Of a stretch of 64,000 nucleotides of DNA, positions 1 to 11,196 are shown piece by piece; the first letter of the stretch is position 1; every line of letters starts with the position of its first letter. Both the position numbers and the translations under genes were made by a program. The notes beneath the pieces were generated by a model. The model made no database searches. It was not told where the DNA came from and was given only the letters and a program-made list of their open reading frames with translations. Origin of the DNA: Hansfordia pulvinata (taxonomy: Eukaryota > Ascomycota > Sordariomycetes > Xylariales); assembly GCA_006538405.1 (NCBI GenBank), contig BJKQ01000032.1:53884-117883 (forward strand), in the 5' to 3' direction.

Positions 1-1577
1 TTGGATCTGGACCCATTCAGCCAGTCGACTTCCTCCTTCCGCAAAGAGCCTCCTAAGCTCAAGAATGGGTTTTCCCCTGGCTTGTCGTCATTTTACGCAT
101 TTCGACAATGTCGATCTTTTGTTTCTTACTTTAATACGGCTCTTTTTCCACTCTCATCGTTCATGACGGCTGAAAGTGCGTGGAAATTGTGTGACTCGTT
201 GTATCGAGGCTGGTACTTGAAAGAAGTACTATGCACTAACCGGATGGATTATTGAATGAACTGCCGCGAGAAAAACTCCCGAGATCAGACAGCTCCTAGA
301 TGCGCATCTTACAACGCCTTCGGTGACGCTTCAGTGTTACTGACACCGATCTTCGTCGCGACGCGAATGCTGTTCAAGCCATGGGTACCTTCGACTAGAG
401 AACTCTAGCGTTGAGCTAATCGAAGCGACTGAAGCTCCTGGTCGTTACTACGCCATAAATTGCCGCTAGTAGTGATGCTCTGACAGAATTGGTGGCAGTC
501 GAGGTTGTTTATGTTCTGCGTCGAGCCTTCTATTCGCATGTACACCCCTTCACTATAGTCTTATGTCACCAAGCCCTAGTTGGATCGAAGACTGGGGTCT
601 GGTTTGGGAAGCAGGAGATTCCTCGCTTTGAAGTTGATCCTGTTTCCACCTGCATGGGGTGGATGCGACCGATGATGACGATAAGAACTCGGTGACAGCT
701 GTGAGCGGTTGAAGGACAGAGATGGTAAGGCGCGTGATACTATTGGCCAGAGCACGGCCAAACAGGCACAGATAATTCTTGCGTTGACCGTCGCCATCTT
801 GGTGAGGTGCTTGGCACCTCGCCTCACAAAGCCAATTACAAATACGATTGAAGTAACGCCATAGCGCAACTTAAACCGGATACGAAAAGATTTTGCTCGA
901 TTTTTCTTCATCACAGACCTCCCAGTCTATTGATCCGGCAAACCAAAAATAATCCCGCGCGGCATGGCTCACCAAGATTGATCCGGTTCTTCAACGCACC
1001 GCTCACATCGGCCACACCAAGCTCGATCGGCCCGAGCTCAGAGCCAGCTAGGAAAGCCAATGCCGGCCGTCGGGGTAGGGTCGTGCACATCGCGGCGGGT
1101 TGACCTCTCCTGTGCTACAAATCACTTTCAGAACTTCTCGTACAGCTATACAACACTTGGCAGATAGCAGTAGGGGCAAAACACTGCGCCTTTTTCTGCC
1201 TCGGATGCGCCACAGCGGTCATCCTCTGTAGCGATTGTGAGCCCTGAAAGGGTCGCAACTGCGCTCGACGTCGCTCTATGCTGGTAGGAAAGATGATTCT
1301 GCCCCACAATCCCGTAAACGAATATCGCGTATGAGAAAATGTCTCATAGCTCGAATGCCCGAGTGTTTTAAACGAACAGTCCTTGTGAGCCGAGGGTCTT
1401 GACACGGACTCGTAGACTATGCTATGGGTTCCTCGCTATAAACCTCGCTCTACCGCCTGATTTTTATCATGAATTCTCTTCATCCCAAATTTCATGTCTA
1501 TCCGCTTTTTGCGCGGCAACTATTCAGCTCCCTAGTCATACCACCCCTATAAGCTTCCCTAGAAATATCTTCCTAAA
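1..1577. other. gene-poor 5' stretch
   Basis: I see no supported gene. The short open frames on both strands have no signal peptide, no family motif and no splice partners that extend them. The last 50 bases hold a pyrimidine-rich leader and a CTATAAGC box near 1546, which may belong to the secreted-protein gene that starts at 1578. Confidence 0.5.
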
Positions 1578-1885
1578 ATGCACTTCATGTTCACCCTCGT
1601 CACCCTGGTCTACGCCACGACTTCCTTCGCGCTGCCCAGCCTAGCTCCCACCAGTGGACTGAGTCTTAAGTCTAGCGAGGTAAAATTCTCAACGGTGTGC
1701 TGCCGACTCTCCTCACAGTTCAGCTAACAAGAACGCTCCCTCCCACCCTCCCCTAGCTCACGAAGCGGGGAAGCACGCCCGAGCAATGTGGGATATTATG
1801 TCGCTCGAGCCGAAAATGTGGCAGAGAGACCGGCCTCGCCTTCATGTTATGCTTCGGACGCTGCTACGCTAAGTGCACCAAATGA
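1578..1885 (+). CDS. small secreted cysteine-rich peptide (2 exons, 76 aa)
   Basis: Join 1578..1679 and 1757..1885. The 77-bp intron begins GTAAAA, has a CTAAC branch site and ends CCCCTAG. Neither exon is long enough to stand out alone. The protein starts with an 18-residue hydrophobic signal peptide (MHFMFTLVTLVYATTSFA). A short pro-region follows, ending in Lys37-Arg38, a Kex2-type processing site. The predicted mature peptide has 38 residues, is basic, and has six cysteines at 45, 49, 55, 66, 70 and 74, giving spacing C-x3-C-x5-C-x10-C-x3-C-x3-C. This layout fits a secreted disulfide-stabilised peptide such as an antimicrobial or effector candidate. The spacing lacks the CxC of cysteine-stabilised alpha-beta defensins, and its repeated CxxxC recalls helical-hairpin peptides. 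I recognise no named family. The function is inferred only from architecture. Confidence 0.72.
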
Positions 1886-4231
1886 GAAGTGCACAAGCTT
1901 CGTTAGAGATTTGAGAGGTGTCGAGACAGACGATGGACCGAGAATTTCATATCAAAGTGTTTATGGTCTTACCATATTGATGAATATGTCCCGTCCTCAC
2001 TGGGGTGTTGCGCCGGCGGGCCTTTGAAATCAAGCCGTCGCCAGCGCAGGCTACATTACTAGACCAAGGCCACGTCATGATGTGCTCAAGGGGTAAACAC
2101 TAAGCACGCCCGAGCTGCTACCTGTCACGACACTAGGCACAGGTTAGCATGATCAGCGCTGCTCAGCTGAGGAACACCGAGCACAGTACAATCATTGAAG
2201 GAAAATAGGACACACAAGACATGGGTATAATTGTATCTAGTCACTCGTTACTGCAGTGATTTATCTAAGCATAGGGGTACAAATGTTTTGACGAGTCATT
2301 AAGTATGTCACTACGCTATCGGCAAAACGTTTCATCTCAGTGTCGCTACGTCTTGTCCACATATGTCCCTTAGAGTACTTTGTTGTCCGCCTTTGCGTGA
2401 CTCTCTCATAAGTCTTTGGACAACCCAAAGTAAGTCATTAGGCGTTCGACACGCGGGGAGCACATGTCCAGCAGCCGTAACGGCTATTTTTTCGTACCTT
2501 TCTGGGGTTGGCAGTGGTTCAAATGAGTAAGCCGAATCAACACTCTAAGACTTGTACAACGCTGACATCATATACGTACGCAAAAGCCGTGCAAATCCAT
2601 ACAAGGGAGTTTCAAATTTCATGAAGTTTTATCTTTCACAACTGTCTGATTCTGAATCTCGAAAGGCAATGCTAAATTACGCCAGCAAACAGTCGGCACC
2701 GGGACTCAGTAAAAGTACGAATCACATATTACCCATCACTCATTTTACCACTTACTAATGAGCGCCTGAAAGTATAAAGCTCTCACCGTTGCTGATCAAA
2801 TAAAATTTACTTATCCGTTGTTGCTCATAAAACCTGATTAACAGTCATTTTATGTATAGCACTAAGATCATGAACGCCACAATGAAGTTTGAGAGAAAAA
2901 GTATACATTCTTGTATTTTATTTCTTCAAGTATTTTCATCTGGGGGAGAAGAGGGTCTCAAATGTCGTAAAAAAGAAAGAAAAAGAATCGGAAACATATT
3001 CTTTTAGTCCTTTTGTGTTTCTTACCTCTTCTTCTTATCGGTCATCAGAACGAAAGATCACATGCCACTGAAATCTTTTACTACAAGTACTAGCGTCACC
3101 ATGATCTAGTGCTTGACTGGGTGGGAAAATAGGAAATTACACAGACGTAGGTTGAAGCTGGCATGGTCACCTAGCGATGTAATTTCGGTGTTAAAGGGCA
3201 CTTATGGGTACTAACTCATAGCTCCGACTCGGCCTCTTTCTCTTTGTGGCACTGAATCAACCTCACTTAGAAGCTGCGATCATGCATCAGTCCAGCTGTG
3301 GCTCTACATCAACGCCTTGCCGCATTTTCGCCACCGGTCTGCTCATCCAAGTACAGATCTAGCAGGGGCTGCGGGCACATGATGGGCTCAATGACAACCC
3401 TATCCACCCCCTGCATTGGCGTTCGTTTCTCGGTAAGCCCTTAGAGTAAGTGCGTGCCATGCATGCACTGTTGCACTCTGCAAGTTTCTAAAGTAGTGCC
3501 CGAGCTCTTTCGAATTGAGTTGACTTTAAGTATAGTAATTCTTGCTGGGGCGCCTGCTATCATGTCGCGATAGACAGCGGTTTCTAATCGGTTTAGCGCC
3601 CACAGTCGGCCTCTTGAATGTAGAGAACAGGACATTAAGATACTGGATAGGACAAGCACTGATCAGAATAAACTTGAACGCTGGTCGGGCCAGGGGCTGC
3701 GGCAGCTGGTCGAGTGGGTTTGATCGGTTAAGAGATGAGCAAGTGCTGGCCTCTGCCCTTCGTTAACCGCAGAACTCCTATCAGGTCAATAGCTCATTCT
3801 TTATAAATGAAAACAATGCAAATTCATTGTAAGTCTACGAGACACCTATTAACACTTTACAGTAAGACCTTTATAAATAGAGGCAGAACTCCACTTAAGA
3901 GTGGCGAAGCTCGGGGTCCACTACAAACCGGCGACCATAGTCATCCAGGTGTTCACTTGGTTGATATTTTCAAGTTTCGTCAAACCCCGAGACTCAAATG
4001 TGCGCATTGTCTATTTTAAGATCTGTTAAGTACTTATCCTTAAATAGACGTGAGATGTATTGAGGCTAGGAAAAGGAATAAAAGGTATTAGACAGCCGGT
4101 TTTTTATTAACGAATCAATTTTGCAACCTTTCTTTAAGTCAGTATATGTGGGATGATCTTGCTAACTTCCTACCTCAGATTTCACAGATTTAACGCCGTT
4201 TATTTGGCTTTTCTACCTTAATATAACCATT
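1886..4231. other. AT-rich gene-free stretch
   Basis: Open frames here are short, lack a plausible start and look random on both strands. I see no repeat family shared with the rest of the window and no tRNA-like element. Nothing is supported. Confidence 0.5.
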
Positions 4232-4791
4232 ATGCAACTGACTGCCATCATTTTGAACCTCCTACCACTCTTGCCATTACTAAGCAAAGCTCATGGAAAT
4301 GGCTTATCAAGCGAAGGGTTAGAGAGCCCTATCCTCCAGCAGAGGGATATTGGGAACGGGCTTCAAAGCTTAGGAGAATGCTGTAGGAGATGGTCAGCTT
4401 CTAAACAAGCTCAATGTGTACAAGGCCTGGAGTGCATGGCCAGTCTTTCATCTTTTATCAACATTACGATTTTGAAGGCATGCGAAGAACGAGGTAATCA
4501 TTCATTCTCAGCTTTTGGGCGAAATCTACAATACTAATTTTAATATTTCATTAAGTATACAAGGGCAAATTAGGAAAACACCATTACGACGGTCTATGCT
4601 GCGCGACGAAAAGTGAAAATCGTCACTTGCGATATATATACCCAAAGGATGCATCTGGTCAAGAAGATGAGACCAGAAAACCAATTCAAAAAGTCCTGAT
4701 GAGATACACAATAACGAATTGTGGCGAAGATTCTTTGTATAATAAGGCAACAACTGATTTTCGTACATGGAGAGAAGACTTTGTGCGTTAA
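4232..4791 (+). CDS. secreted cysteine-rich protein (2 exons, 165 aa)
   Basis: Join 4232..4493 and 4556..4791. The 62-bp intron begins GTAATC, contains a CTAAT branch site and ends TTAAG. Only this acceptor keeps exon 2 open, for 78 further codons to TAA. Residues 1 to about 20 form a leucine-rich signal peptide (MQLTAIILNLLPLLPLLSKA). The mature part has eight cysteines at 50, 51, 62, 68, 84, 102, 103 and 143, including two adjacent Cys-Cys pairs. It has no membrane segment after the signal. The C-terminal 60 residues are highly charged. I do not recognise the family. It is a candidate extracellular effector or antagonist protein. The gene lies alone in an AT-rich region, away from conserved genes. 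Confidence 0.68.
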
Positions 4792-5915
4792 TTCATCATC
4801 GTCCTGAAAGTCATGCGTTGGAAGAAAGATTCAATTTCAATTTCAATATGAAGAAGAAAAAGAATTACAAATCTAACAACGTAGAAGTGGTATGAATTAT
4901 TCTTGTAATAAAATCATTCCCATAATTCGCCTTCTTTACTGGATGATCTGCCTTTATATCGTAAGACCTGTCAGCGTAATCACTTCCTAAAAGTTCTTCG
5001 CCCTTGCATTCATTCTTGATGCAGGGAAAATTTAACATGGGGATGTATGCTAGCATTATCACATTGTAATCCGTCCCCGTCGGGGTTCATTCTACTCGTG
5101 TCTTTAAGGCCCCGCGCTTCTTCCTCTTAGAGTTCATCATGCATTAGGTTCCGCCATTCGTCTGAAATTAGAACAGGTATGGTAGGGATGACCCGTCCAA
5201 GCTGAAATCTGCTAAAGCCACGTGCAGCGCCTGGTTAGACTGACCTTTGCCGCCCACCACCACCACATTAGTCTGATGCAATTAGTAGCTCGTGCTGTCT
5301 ACGAAGCCCTTAGTGGCCTCAGAGAGCAGAGAACAGTCCTTCATGCAATCACAATACAACAGCCCTGGTACAACAGCCCTGGGACCATATCGTCGGCGTT
5401 TAAAGGCACTTCTTTAAGAAGCCAGGACTTGATAGATTTTGGATGATCAGAAGCAATCGCCTCGGCCTTGCGATACATCTGGTCGTGTAAAAAATCTTGA
5501 GTGTGGTCCATTTAGTGCTGCAGCGTCTAGACGCGCATATCAGGGTGTTTCAAGAACAGGACGGCTGCTTCAATTACAGAATAGGAAAGTTGATATATCT
5601 TAGCTTTGATTCAGCTTAGGACGAGCAAATGAAGCAGAAGAGTGAAGGGAATGATGGCAGGAGTTTGGCTGGCTGAACGTTGGAAGGTGAACTTTTGTGA
5701 GGGCAACCCTGACCCGATTCCAGAGAAGATCTCCACCATCTGCGAATATAGGACCAGTGTATTGTTTTGGCGCTCTGATAAGATCGTGAGAGTTCGCAAG
5801 CGCTAGATATGGGCTTTATAGACTATTTACCCGGCTTGGAGGTATCTATCCCAGTTAGTTCGTGTATCTGACTAGTCGGAAACTCTATTTTCGCTTCAAT
5901 TAGGTAACTAGATTT
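4792..5915. other. no gene recognised
   Basis: The minus-strand frame at 4865-5062 and the plus-strand frame at 5222-5446 lack a signal peptide, a motif and splice continuity. A short imperfect tandem duplication of ACAACAGCCCTGG lies near 5358-5384. Nothing else stands out. Confidence 0.4.
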
Positions 5916-6284
5916 TCAATATGTCTTCTCCTTTTCTGTTGTACCCCGCCTCTTGCGCTGATCGGACTTCAACCTTTCATAAGCAACGTTCTTTTTCTGA
6001 CCGCACCGTCTCAAGGTGGGTTGCCCGTTTTCATGAGGCCATGCCACCGTCTGTTTCCGCTGTTCGTCAAAGACTAACCATCCTGATTCATAAAACTCAG
6101 GCGAGTCGTATCCGTAAACACCCATTTTAATTGGTAGGAAACAAAACCGTTCTGCCAACTCATTAAGGTACGTCTCTTCGACAATATGATCTGGGACGCG
6201 GGCGCGTAATGGCCCGGTCGAGGTGCCAATGACCATAGACCGTAGACACAAGGCTGCCGCTGTGAGGAAAGCTTGATTCTTCAT
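5916..6284 (-). CDS. putative small secreted protein (122 aa)
   Basis: This is a single open frame. Its first 20 or so residues (MKNQAFLTAAALCLRSMVIG) look like a signal peptide with a lysine n-region and an alanine/leucine core. The middle is mixed and aromatic-rich (segment GVYGYDSPEFYESGWLVFDE). The last 35 residues are strongly basic and lysine/arginine-rich. There are only three cysteines, one of them inside the signal region. I recognise no family. The basic tail may be read-through of an unrecognised intron, because an intact secreted fold rarely ends in such a low-complexity charged run. It resembles the other small secreted genes of this window only in general layout. Confidence 0.42.
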   Translation of the reverse strand: MKNQAFLTAAALCLRSMVIGTSTGPLRARVPDHIVEETYLNELAERFCFLPIKMGVYGYDSPEFYESGWLVFDEQRKQTVAWPHENGQPTLRRCGQKKNVAYERLKSDQRKRRGTTEKEKTY

Positions 6285-7661
6285 ACTTATGGTACTAAGG
6301 AATTATTAAGAGTGATGTAGAGGTGACAAACAATTTTCGAGAAGGATATATAATGTCCAATTTCCCAATGACGATGCTCCTTTGTGCCTTATCATCAGAA
6401 GGTCCTCAGCATGTTGATGACTTTATACCTTCACAACAGCATTGAGAGTAATCAAACAAGGATTTCAAGCGGCCATCAGGGTACATGACAAATAATGAAG
6501 CGCTGGCGTGTATGCGATGGGTTGGCAGCTTGTATATCCACGTCCGAGTTGACCGTCATCATCTCCTGGCCGAAGCAGTTTGACTAATATACGCTCCTAA
6601 CATTGTTCAAGACTGCTTCCTGGTTCAGTCGATGGTTATTCTGGCCGTGGGTCTTCACACCAGCGGCGAACGCACTGCGGCCAACGAAGTCATGGACGAC
6701 ACTGAAAGGATAGCCGGCATAGCCGGTCTGCGATGAACAATCATCCAAAGGTCACAACAGAAAGATTACTGCGTTTGATCATCTCTGCAACTGGGCGATG
6801 GGTGCTCTGGAGGGGCTTGGGAGGTTTGGCGGCTGGTTGTGTATGCGTCACCCCAATACCGGAGTCCCCAAATTCCGCTTAACAGTTACCATGAAGATTT
6901 CGCACCGCCATCTGGGTTCACGTGCTGAGAGACGTGTGGCCTGGCCGATTCCTGGGAGTATCATTTGTAGGAATTGTGTTGTTTTGCTCATGGAGCGTTG
7001 CTTTTTGACTCGGCCATACTGTGGGCAGCTAGGCACGGCATTTGCAACGATCCGACCCAGGCTTACCAAATTTGCTTCTGCATGCGCTTGTGTGAGGACC
7101 TTGTAGGCAACGAGAATACATTGCCTCGGAGCATGGTCTTTTGTTCATGGAAATAGCCGGACTTTCTGATGCAGTCGCTGCTCTTCAAACATTTACGCTG
7201 TTGGGAGTTCGACAGAGAGCTCCCATGCTATTAGGCTACAAGTCAGCCTGCAAGACCTTGGGGCATAAGGTCCTGGATCGGAACGCGGCCAGTGATGAGG
7301 TGAGTGATGAGACAACGAGACAGACGACACAGTACCGATAGGCATCCAGAAAATCGAGAAAGGCTTCCCGGTCGGAGAGGTAGCCAAAGATAGCCGGACA
7401 CGATGGGGACAGAAATGTTTAGAGTCTCCTCCCTCGCCGCACCAAGGATAACAATTACATCCGAACCTCAGATCTTCGAACACCTCACCAGACATTGACA
7501 AGAAGATGTGTTACAATCTCCCATGTAAATGGTCCGTAATGAGCCTCGCATTGCTCAATGGGGCGCAACCACTTGTGATGATTCTACTACTAATACACCA
7601 AGTCATCACGAGTTGATCGGCCGAAATCTGGAAAAACATTCGCATCACCAATACAATTGGC
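6285..7661. other. gene-free stretch before the SINE
   Basis: Several overlapping short frames exist on both strands near 6800-7500. None has a family motif, and each is matched by an equally long frame on the other strand, so I cannot assign coding sense. It could be decayed repeat sequence. Confidence 0.4.
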
Positions 7662-8250
7662 CGGCCGTATGGCGCAATGGTCACAAGTGCCTGGCAGCTC
7701 TTTCGATGCGCCGTGGGATCGAGAGAGAGAGGGTTCGAATCCTTCTACGGCCCCCTTTGACCCGGCTGGTGCAAGTCGTCAGTTAGGCACACCGACAAGT
7801 GGGTGGGGTCGGGCGCAGAGCCCGACCCTTCACGGTCCCAGCACCCACACCGACCCATCACTGGCGGGTTTTTCCCCCCTGTGGTTTTCCCCGCCAGCAG
7901 GCACCAACTCCGACATTCCACACCCACACAATCCGTTGTCACGACTGAACGGCAACTGGCTTGTCGTGACGCGCCGAAGATTTGAGGATTTTACGGGCGG
8001 ATGCGCATGGATAGGACTTTTGGCCTGGCGAAATCGAATTTGGGTCCCGACAACCTCAAAGCACAACAAGATTTAGGGCTGGCTGGCTGCATCCAGACGG
8101 TCGCAATAACGGGGATAGGCACATGCGCGACGTACAGAATGTATTTACCGACTCCTCCACAACCCTGCGATGTACGGCTCTGGGAGGCGTGGCAGTCCCT
8201 TCTAGGGACGGAACCCACGTTAATCGCAATCAATCAATCAATCATCAATC
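7662..8250 (+). mobile_element. tRNA-derived SINE with LINE-type 3' tail
   Basis: The element has three parts. The head (7663-7752) is tRNA-like: GGCCGTA at 7663 pairs perfectly with TACGGCC at 7746, and a T-arm surrounds TTCGAAT, but the anticodon arm does not fold. The body (about 7753-8085) is unrelated to tRNA. It contains a perfect 9-bp hairpin, GGGTCGGGC/GCCCGACCC, at 7806-7828. The tail (8088-8250) matches, almost base for base, the 3' untranslated end of the LINE at 11.2-16.8 kb read on its own strand. Both end in (AATC)n repeats. By eye the match covers roughly 130 bases with about eight differences. SINEs of this kind are mobilised by the partner LINE's reverse transcriptase, which recognises the shared tail. 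I see no clear target-site duplication, and the tail is followed directly by LINE coding sequence. Confidence 0.75.
7670..7742 (+). promoter_or_regulatory. internal RNA polymerase III promoter (A and B boxes) of the SINE
   Basis: The A box TGGCGCAATGG lies at 7670-7680 and the B box GGTTCGAATCC at 7732-7742. Both match the tRNA consensus closely. Spacing is about 50 bases, normal for pol III type 2 promoters. Transcription would start near 7662. Confidence 0.7.
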
Positions 8251-8830
8251 TACAGCATCCGAGCCGGGGACACAACAACAGGACCTACCATGGCATGGGC
8301 CGAGTAGGGCGCGCAGGCGTGGTCCATGCGAAGATTTGTGGAGCGCTGCAGGGGCTCGCAGCGGCTCGGGCGATTGGTCCTACTGACCACATCTACGTGT
8401 ATCTTGATAACACATCAGTGGTGGACGGGCTCGAGGGGACACCTCCCGAGTCCTCACAGGCCATCTTCTTACGCTTCCAGTAGATGGCGCGGTCGCACCC
8501 GAAGGGCATAATCGTCAAATGGATCCTCGGCCATTGCGATATTGAAGGCAATGAAGTGGCCGACTGGCTGGTTAGAGAAGGTGCCATAATGAACTTGGTT
8601 TACGACGACCCGCCAACAGCTGCGTGGGTGAAGAGTCGTATGAGGCAGGTCAATGGAGGGGACTTCAAGTCCTGATGGAATGATCAGGCCAAACCGCGAT
8701 ACCAAAAGTTCCATCGACGTCCAGCGATTTCGAGACAACTTGCCTATTTTTGACTGGACACGATACTGCGGCTGCGAGCAGCACGCAGTGGCCATGGCGA
8801 CTTGTGCAATATCCCCAAACCCATTTTGGT
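8251..8830 (+). mobile_element. LINE fragment, RNase H domain (broken)
   Basis: In the plus sense this encodes a decayed copy of the RNase H region of the 11.2-16.8 kb LINE. Recognisable blocks include GALQGLAAARAIGP, TSVVDGL, GTPPESSQAIFLRFQ, GHCDIEGNEVADWL and DDPPTAAWVK. A stop codon interrupts it at 8481-8483, another near 8673, and the last part (about 8690-8810) is recognisable only with further stops. It begins abruptly in mid-domain, immediately after the SINE tail, and similarity ends near 8830, before the LINE 3' end. It is a non-autonomous relic. The direct SINE-to-LINE junction is unusual. Confidence 0.8.
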
Positions 8831-9060
8831 TTTTGTGAGTGGGGGCCGTGATGGCATCGTGCGCGCCGGCTTCGTAGCAGCCAGCTGTATCCGTCATCTC
8901 TCTGATCTTCGGCAGTCGGGAAACGGGTGTTGTTCTTGTCGCGCGGCTCGTGAATGAGCATGGGTCGTGCTTGAGATTTCCGGGAACGTTGAATTTTACC
9001 ATCACCCATTAGATGCAGGTAGTCATAAATCGAGTGGTTGGTTGAAAGATGAAGTCTATC

Positions 9061-9170
9061 GTGGATTCCGTTCCCGTTGGAGCATGCCATGCTTCCCTGT
9101 GCCATACATCGTAAAATTTGGAAAAATCGGTATTATCCACTTCTGGTCGCGCACGTGCCCATCCACGCTT
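9061..9170 (-). mobile_element. stray LINE/SINE 3' tail, degenerate
   Basis: This stretch aligns with the 3' untranslated end of the LINE (11205-11310), including CGTGGATTCC, CATGCCATGCTTCCC, CATACATCGTA and GTCGCGCACGTGCCCATCC. It carries many substitutions and is in the same orientation as the 11.2 kb LINE. No coding part is attached. It is an old tail from a LINE or SINE copy. Confidence 0.55.
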
Positions 9171-9249
9171 TTGCAGAGGTTTTATCAGGTCGCTTGTCCG
9201 TAGAAATGCTCTTGTCTCATTTAAAGCATATCCCTGTCGAGTAGCGACT

Positions 9250-9540
9250 CTACCTAACGCTAACGCTAAGCTTGTCCAGCAGCACCTGCGCAATTTTGTC
9301 CTGTGCTTTCAGTGAAGCAGCCTGGAAAACACTGCTATAGTAACCGCGCTGCGTGTCGGTATCACCGCCCCTATCCAGCTGCATCAAAACAACCTTGTCG
9401 TGCCCTCTTACTGAGGCGGAATGGAGAGCTTCTCGTAGAATCCGCCACGCACGTGGGCGTGGGCGCCGTTGTGCTTGAGCATTTGCACGGATCTGGCCAG
9501 GCCACCAAAATTTATTTAATACAGTGGCTTGGTGATCACG
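9250..9540 (-). pseudogene. ankyrin-repeat fragment
   Basis: The minus strand encodes two ankyrin-like repeats separated by about 33 residues: ALHSASVRGHDKVVLMQLDR and then YYSSVFQAASLKAQDKIAQV followed by LLDK. A third, partial repeat (VQMLKHNGAHAHVRGG) is visible just upstream in a different frame. The frame change, the short length and the lack of any start or partner domain make this a decayed end of a larger ankyrin protein, the type often fused to NACHT or similar domains in fungi. The conserved glycines and the TPLH-type turn are mostly lost. Confidence 0.45.
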
Positions 9541-9806
9541 TGCTTTGATAGACTTGTAATTCGAGTTTGAAAAAAAGCGAGCATGATGTCTTGGCACATA
9601 ACCTTCTATACCTTGCAAAAGTGGTGGTGAAATTGTTCAACTTGTATTTCAACGAGACTGAATAATTGTGAACAGACCATCCGCACGGTGCGAATGAAAA
9701 AATCTACCAATTTGAAACATATCGGTCATAGTACTGCCCAACCATCATTATCGGGTCGGAACAATCCGAAAGTCTGGCTTGATGCATCTCGTTCTGCGTT
9801 TGTGAC

Positions 9807-10470
9807 TCAGGCGGGTGCAGCATAACTTTCAATCGTGGGTATTAGGAATGAGTTCCAACCGATCAGTTCTCGGTGTCCAAAATATAACGGCTTGGGCATC
9901 GATATACCACGACAATTGATGCCAGGACCCTGTGCAACCAGTGTTCGAAATCTCGTCGATGCAAGTAAAAGAATCTGGGCGAGTGGTGTTGGAGATGCAA
10001 GATCCTTGACCTTGTTGAATGCAGCTTGGCGGACTTTCTTTACTATGAGATTTAAGGTGTCACGCTGCAAGAACCAATGTGGATCACGATGCCTCTCTTG
10101 CAACAGCGGTAGACTCCAGTTCAGGTAAATCTTATTGTGGGCTGCATGCGAAAGAACCTGAAAAGGGTGCTGTTCAAAGTAGAGCCGGCCACAAAGGCAA
10201 GCAGGTTTACCGCAACCAAAGCAGAGTGCCCCAAACGCAAGTGTTTCGTTGTTCCTGTGAAAGTGTTTGAGTAGTTGAATCTCTGCATGGATTGTTCGCG
10301 TTTTCCTTTTGGATTGGAACTCGAGTAGGATTCCCTCTTCCAATCGAGTTGTGGCATGTACTCTGTTGATGTAATCTCGGAATTTCTGCAGGATTTTCTC
10401 CTGTCTGGCCTCAGCTTTGTATTTGGGTTCGGGATCATTCTGCGCATGATCTCATCTAACGCTTTAATCG
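9807..10470 (-). pseudogene. OTT_1508-like deaminase-fold protein, decayed
   Basis: The minus-strand frame 10343-9807 contains the signature of the fungal OTT_1508-like deaminase family: HAEIQLLKHF, then a cysteine-rich segment (CFGCGKPACLCG) and NKIYLNWSLP. In family members the zinc ligands are a His-Ala-Glu and a CxxC pair. Here the second pair reads CLC, as if one codon were deleted. Upstream sequence (segment EARQEKILQKFRDYINRV) is in the same frame, but TGA closes the frame near 10466 and further coding-like text continues in another frame. I infer a pseudogene. The family assignment rests on the HAE and WxLP blocks and is moderate. Confidence 0.5.
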
Positions 10471-11175
10471 GGTCACGTTTCGGGATGAAAGCGATCCCTG
10501 TCTTGGCACGAGGCGCAACGTCCACCTATGTAGCAGAACGGAAACGTGAGGAGCATCTTTAATGATTTGGATTGGGGTTCGAATGTGCAGCACCAGTCTG
10601 CCAAAGTCAGGACAAAGTTAACGAAAGCATTTTGGGTAATCGAAAGTCACGAGCCGAATGTTTTCGCGTGTTTCTTCGTCTCGCTGTCTATATGATTTTA
10701 ATTCAAGTGCGTGGCGGTTTTAATATGCTATGCGACAGACAAGCATTGTACTGATATCTTGGCCGAAGATGAAGTGTTCAATCCAAGTGTGCGGTTCCGC
10801 TGTTATAATCAGCACTTCAAATGGTGGTTTGTGGCGGCCTCATATCTAACTTACTTTTCGAGTTGGTTCTTTGAACCATTTGGAGCACTGCAAAGCAAGG
10901 GACCTGAAGAATGCGATGATCATGGATGATCATGCGGCATCTTCTTTCAGCGTGCCTGAGACAGAACTCGACCTAATCGATCTCCTTCGAGTGGTGTTTC
11001 TGGACCTCCAAAACCGTGATGTCGCTAATCTTATTCGATGCCGTATCCAGAAACGGTGTCAGGCCAGGGGGGCCATTTCATTTGTCGCAACCCAGAAAGC
11101 CACGCCAGAGTCGGTTTCTTATACTGCGATAGGTGTGGTGCGACCTTCCCCTTTCTTATGGTCGCATATGACAGA

Positions 11176-11196
11176 AATTGATTGATTGATTGATTA
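11176..11196 (-). repeat. (AATC)n terminal tail of the LINE
   Basis: Five tandem tetranucleotides (ATTG/GATT on the plus strand) close the element. The same tail, (AATC)n, ends the SINE at 8228-8250. Confidence 0.85.

Noticed and set aside
4232..4791. Known killer-toxin family member
   Set aside because: The cysteine spacing and sequence do not match any family I can recall with confidence, so no toxin function is claimed.
7663..7752. A functional tRNA gene
   Set aside because: The acceptor stem, D-arm and T-arm fold, but no anticodon stem forms with or without an intron. The sequence continues into a body and a LINE tail, so it is a SINE head.
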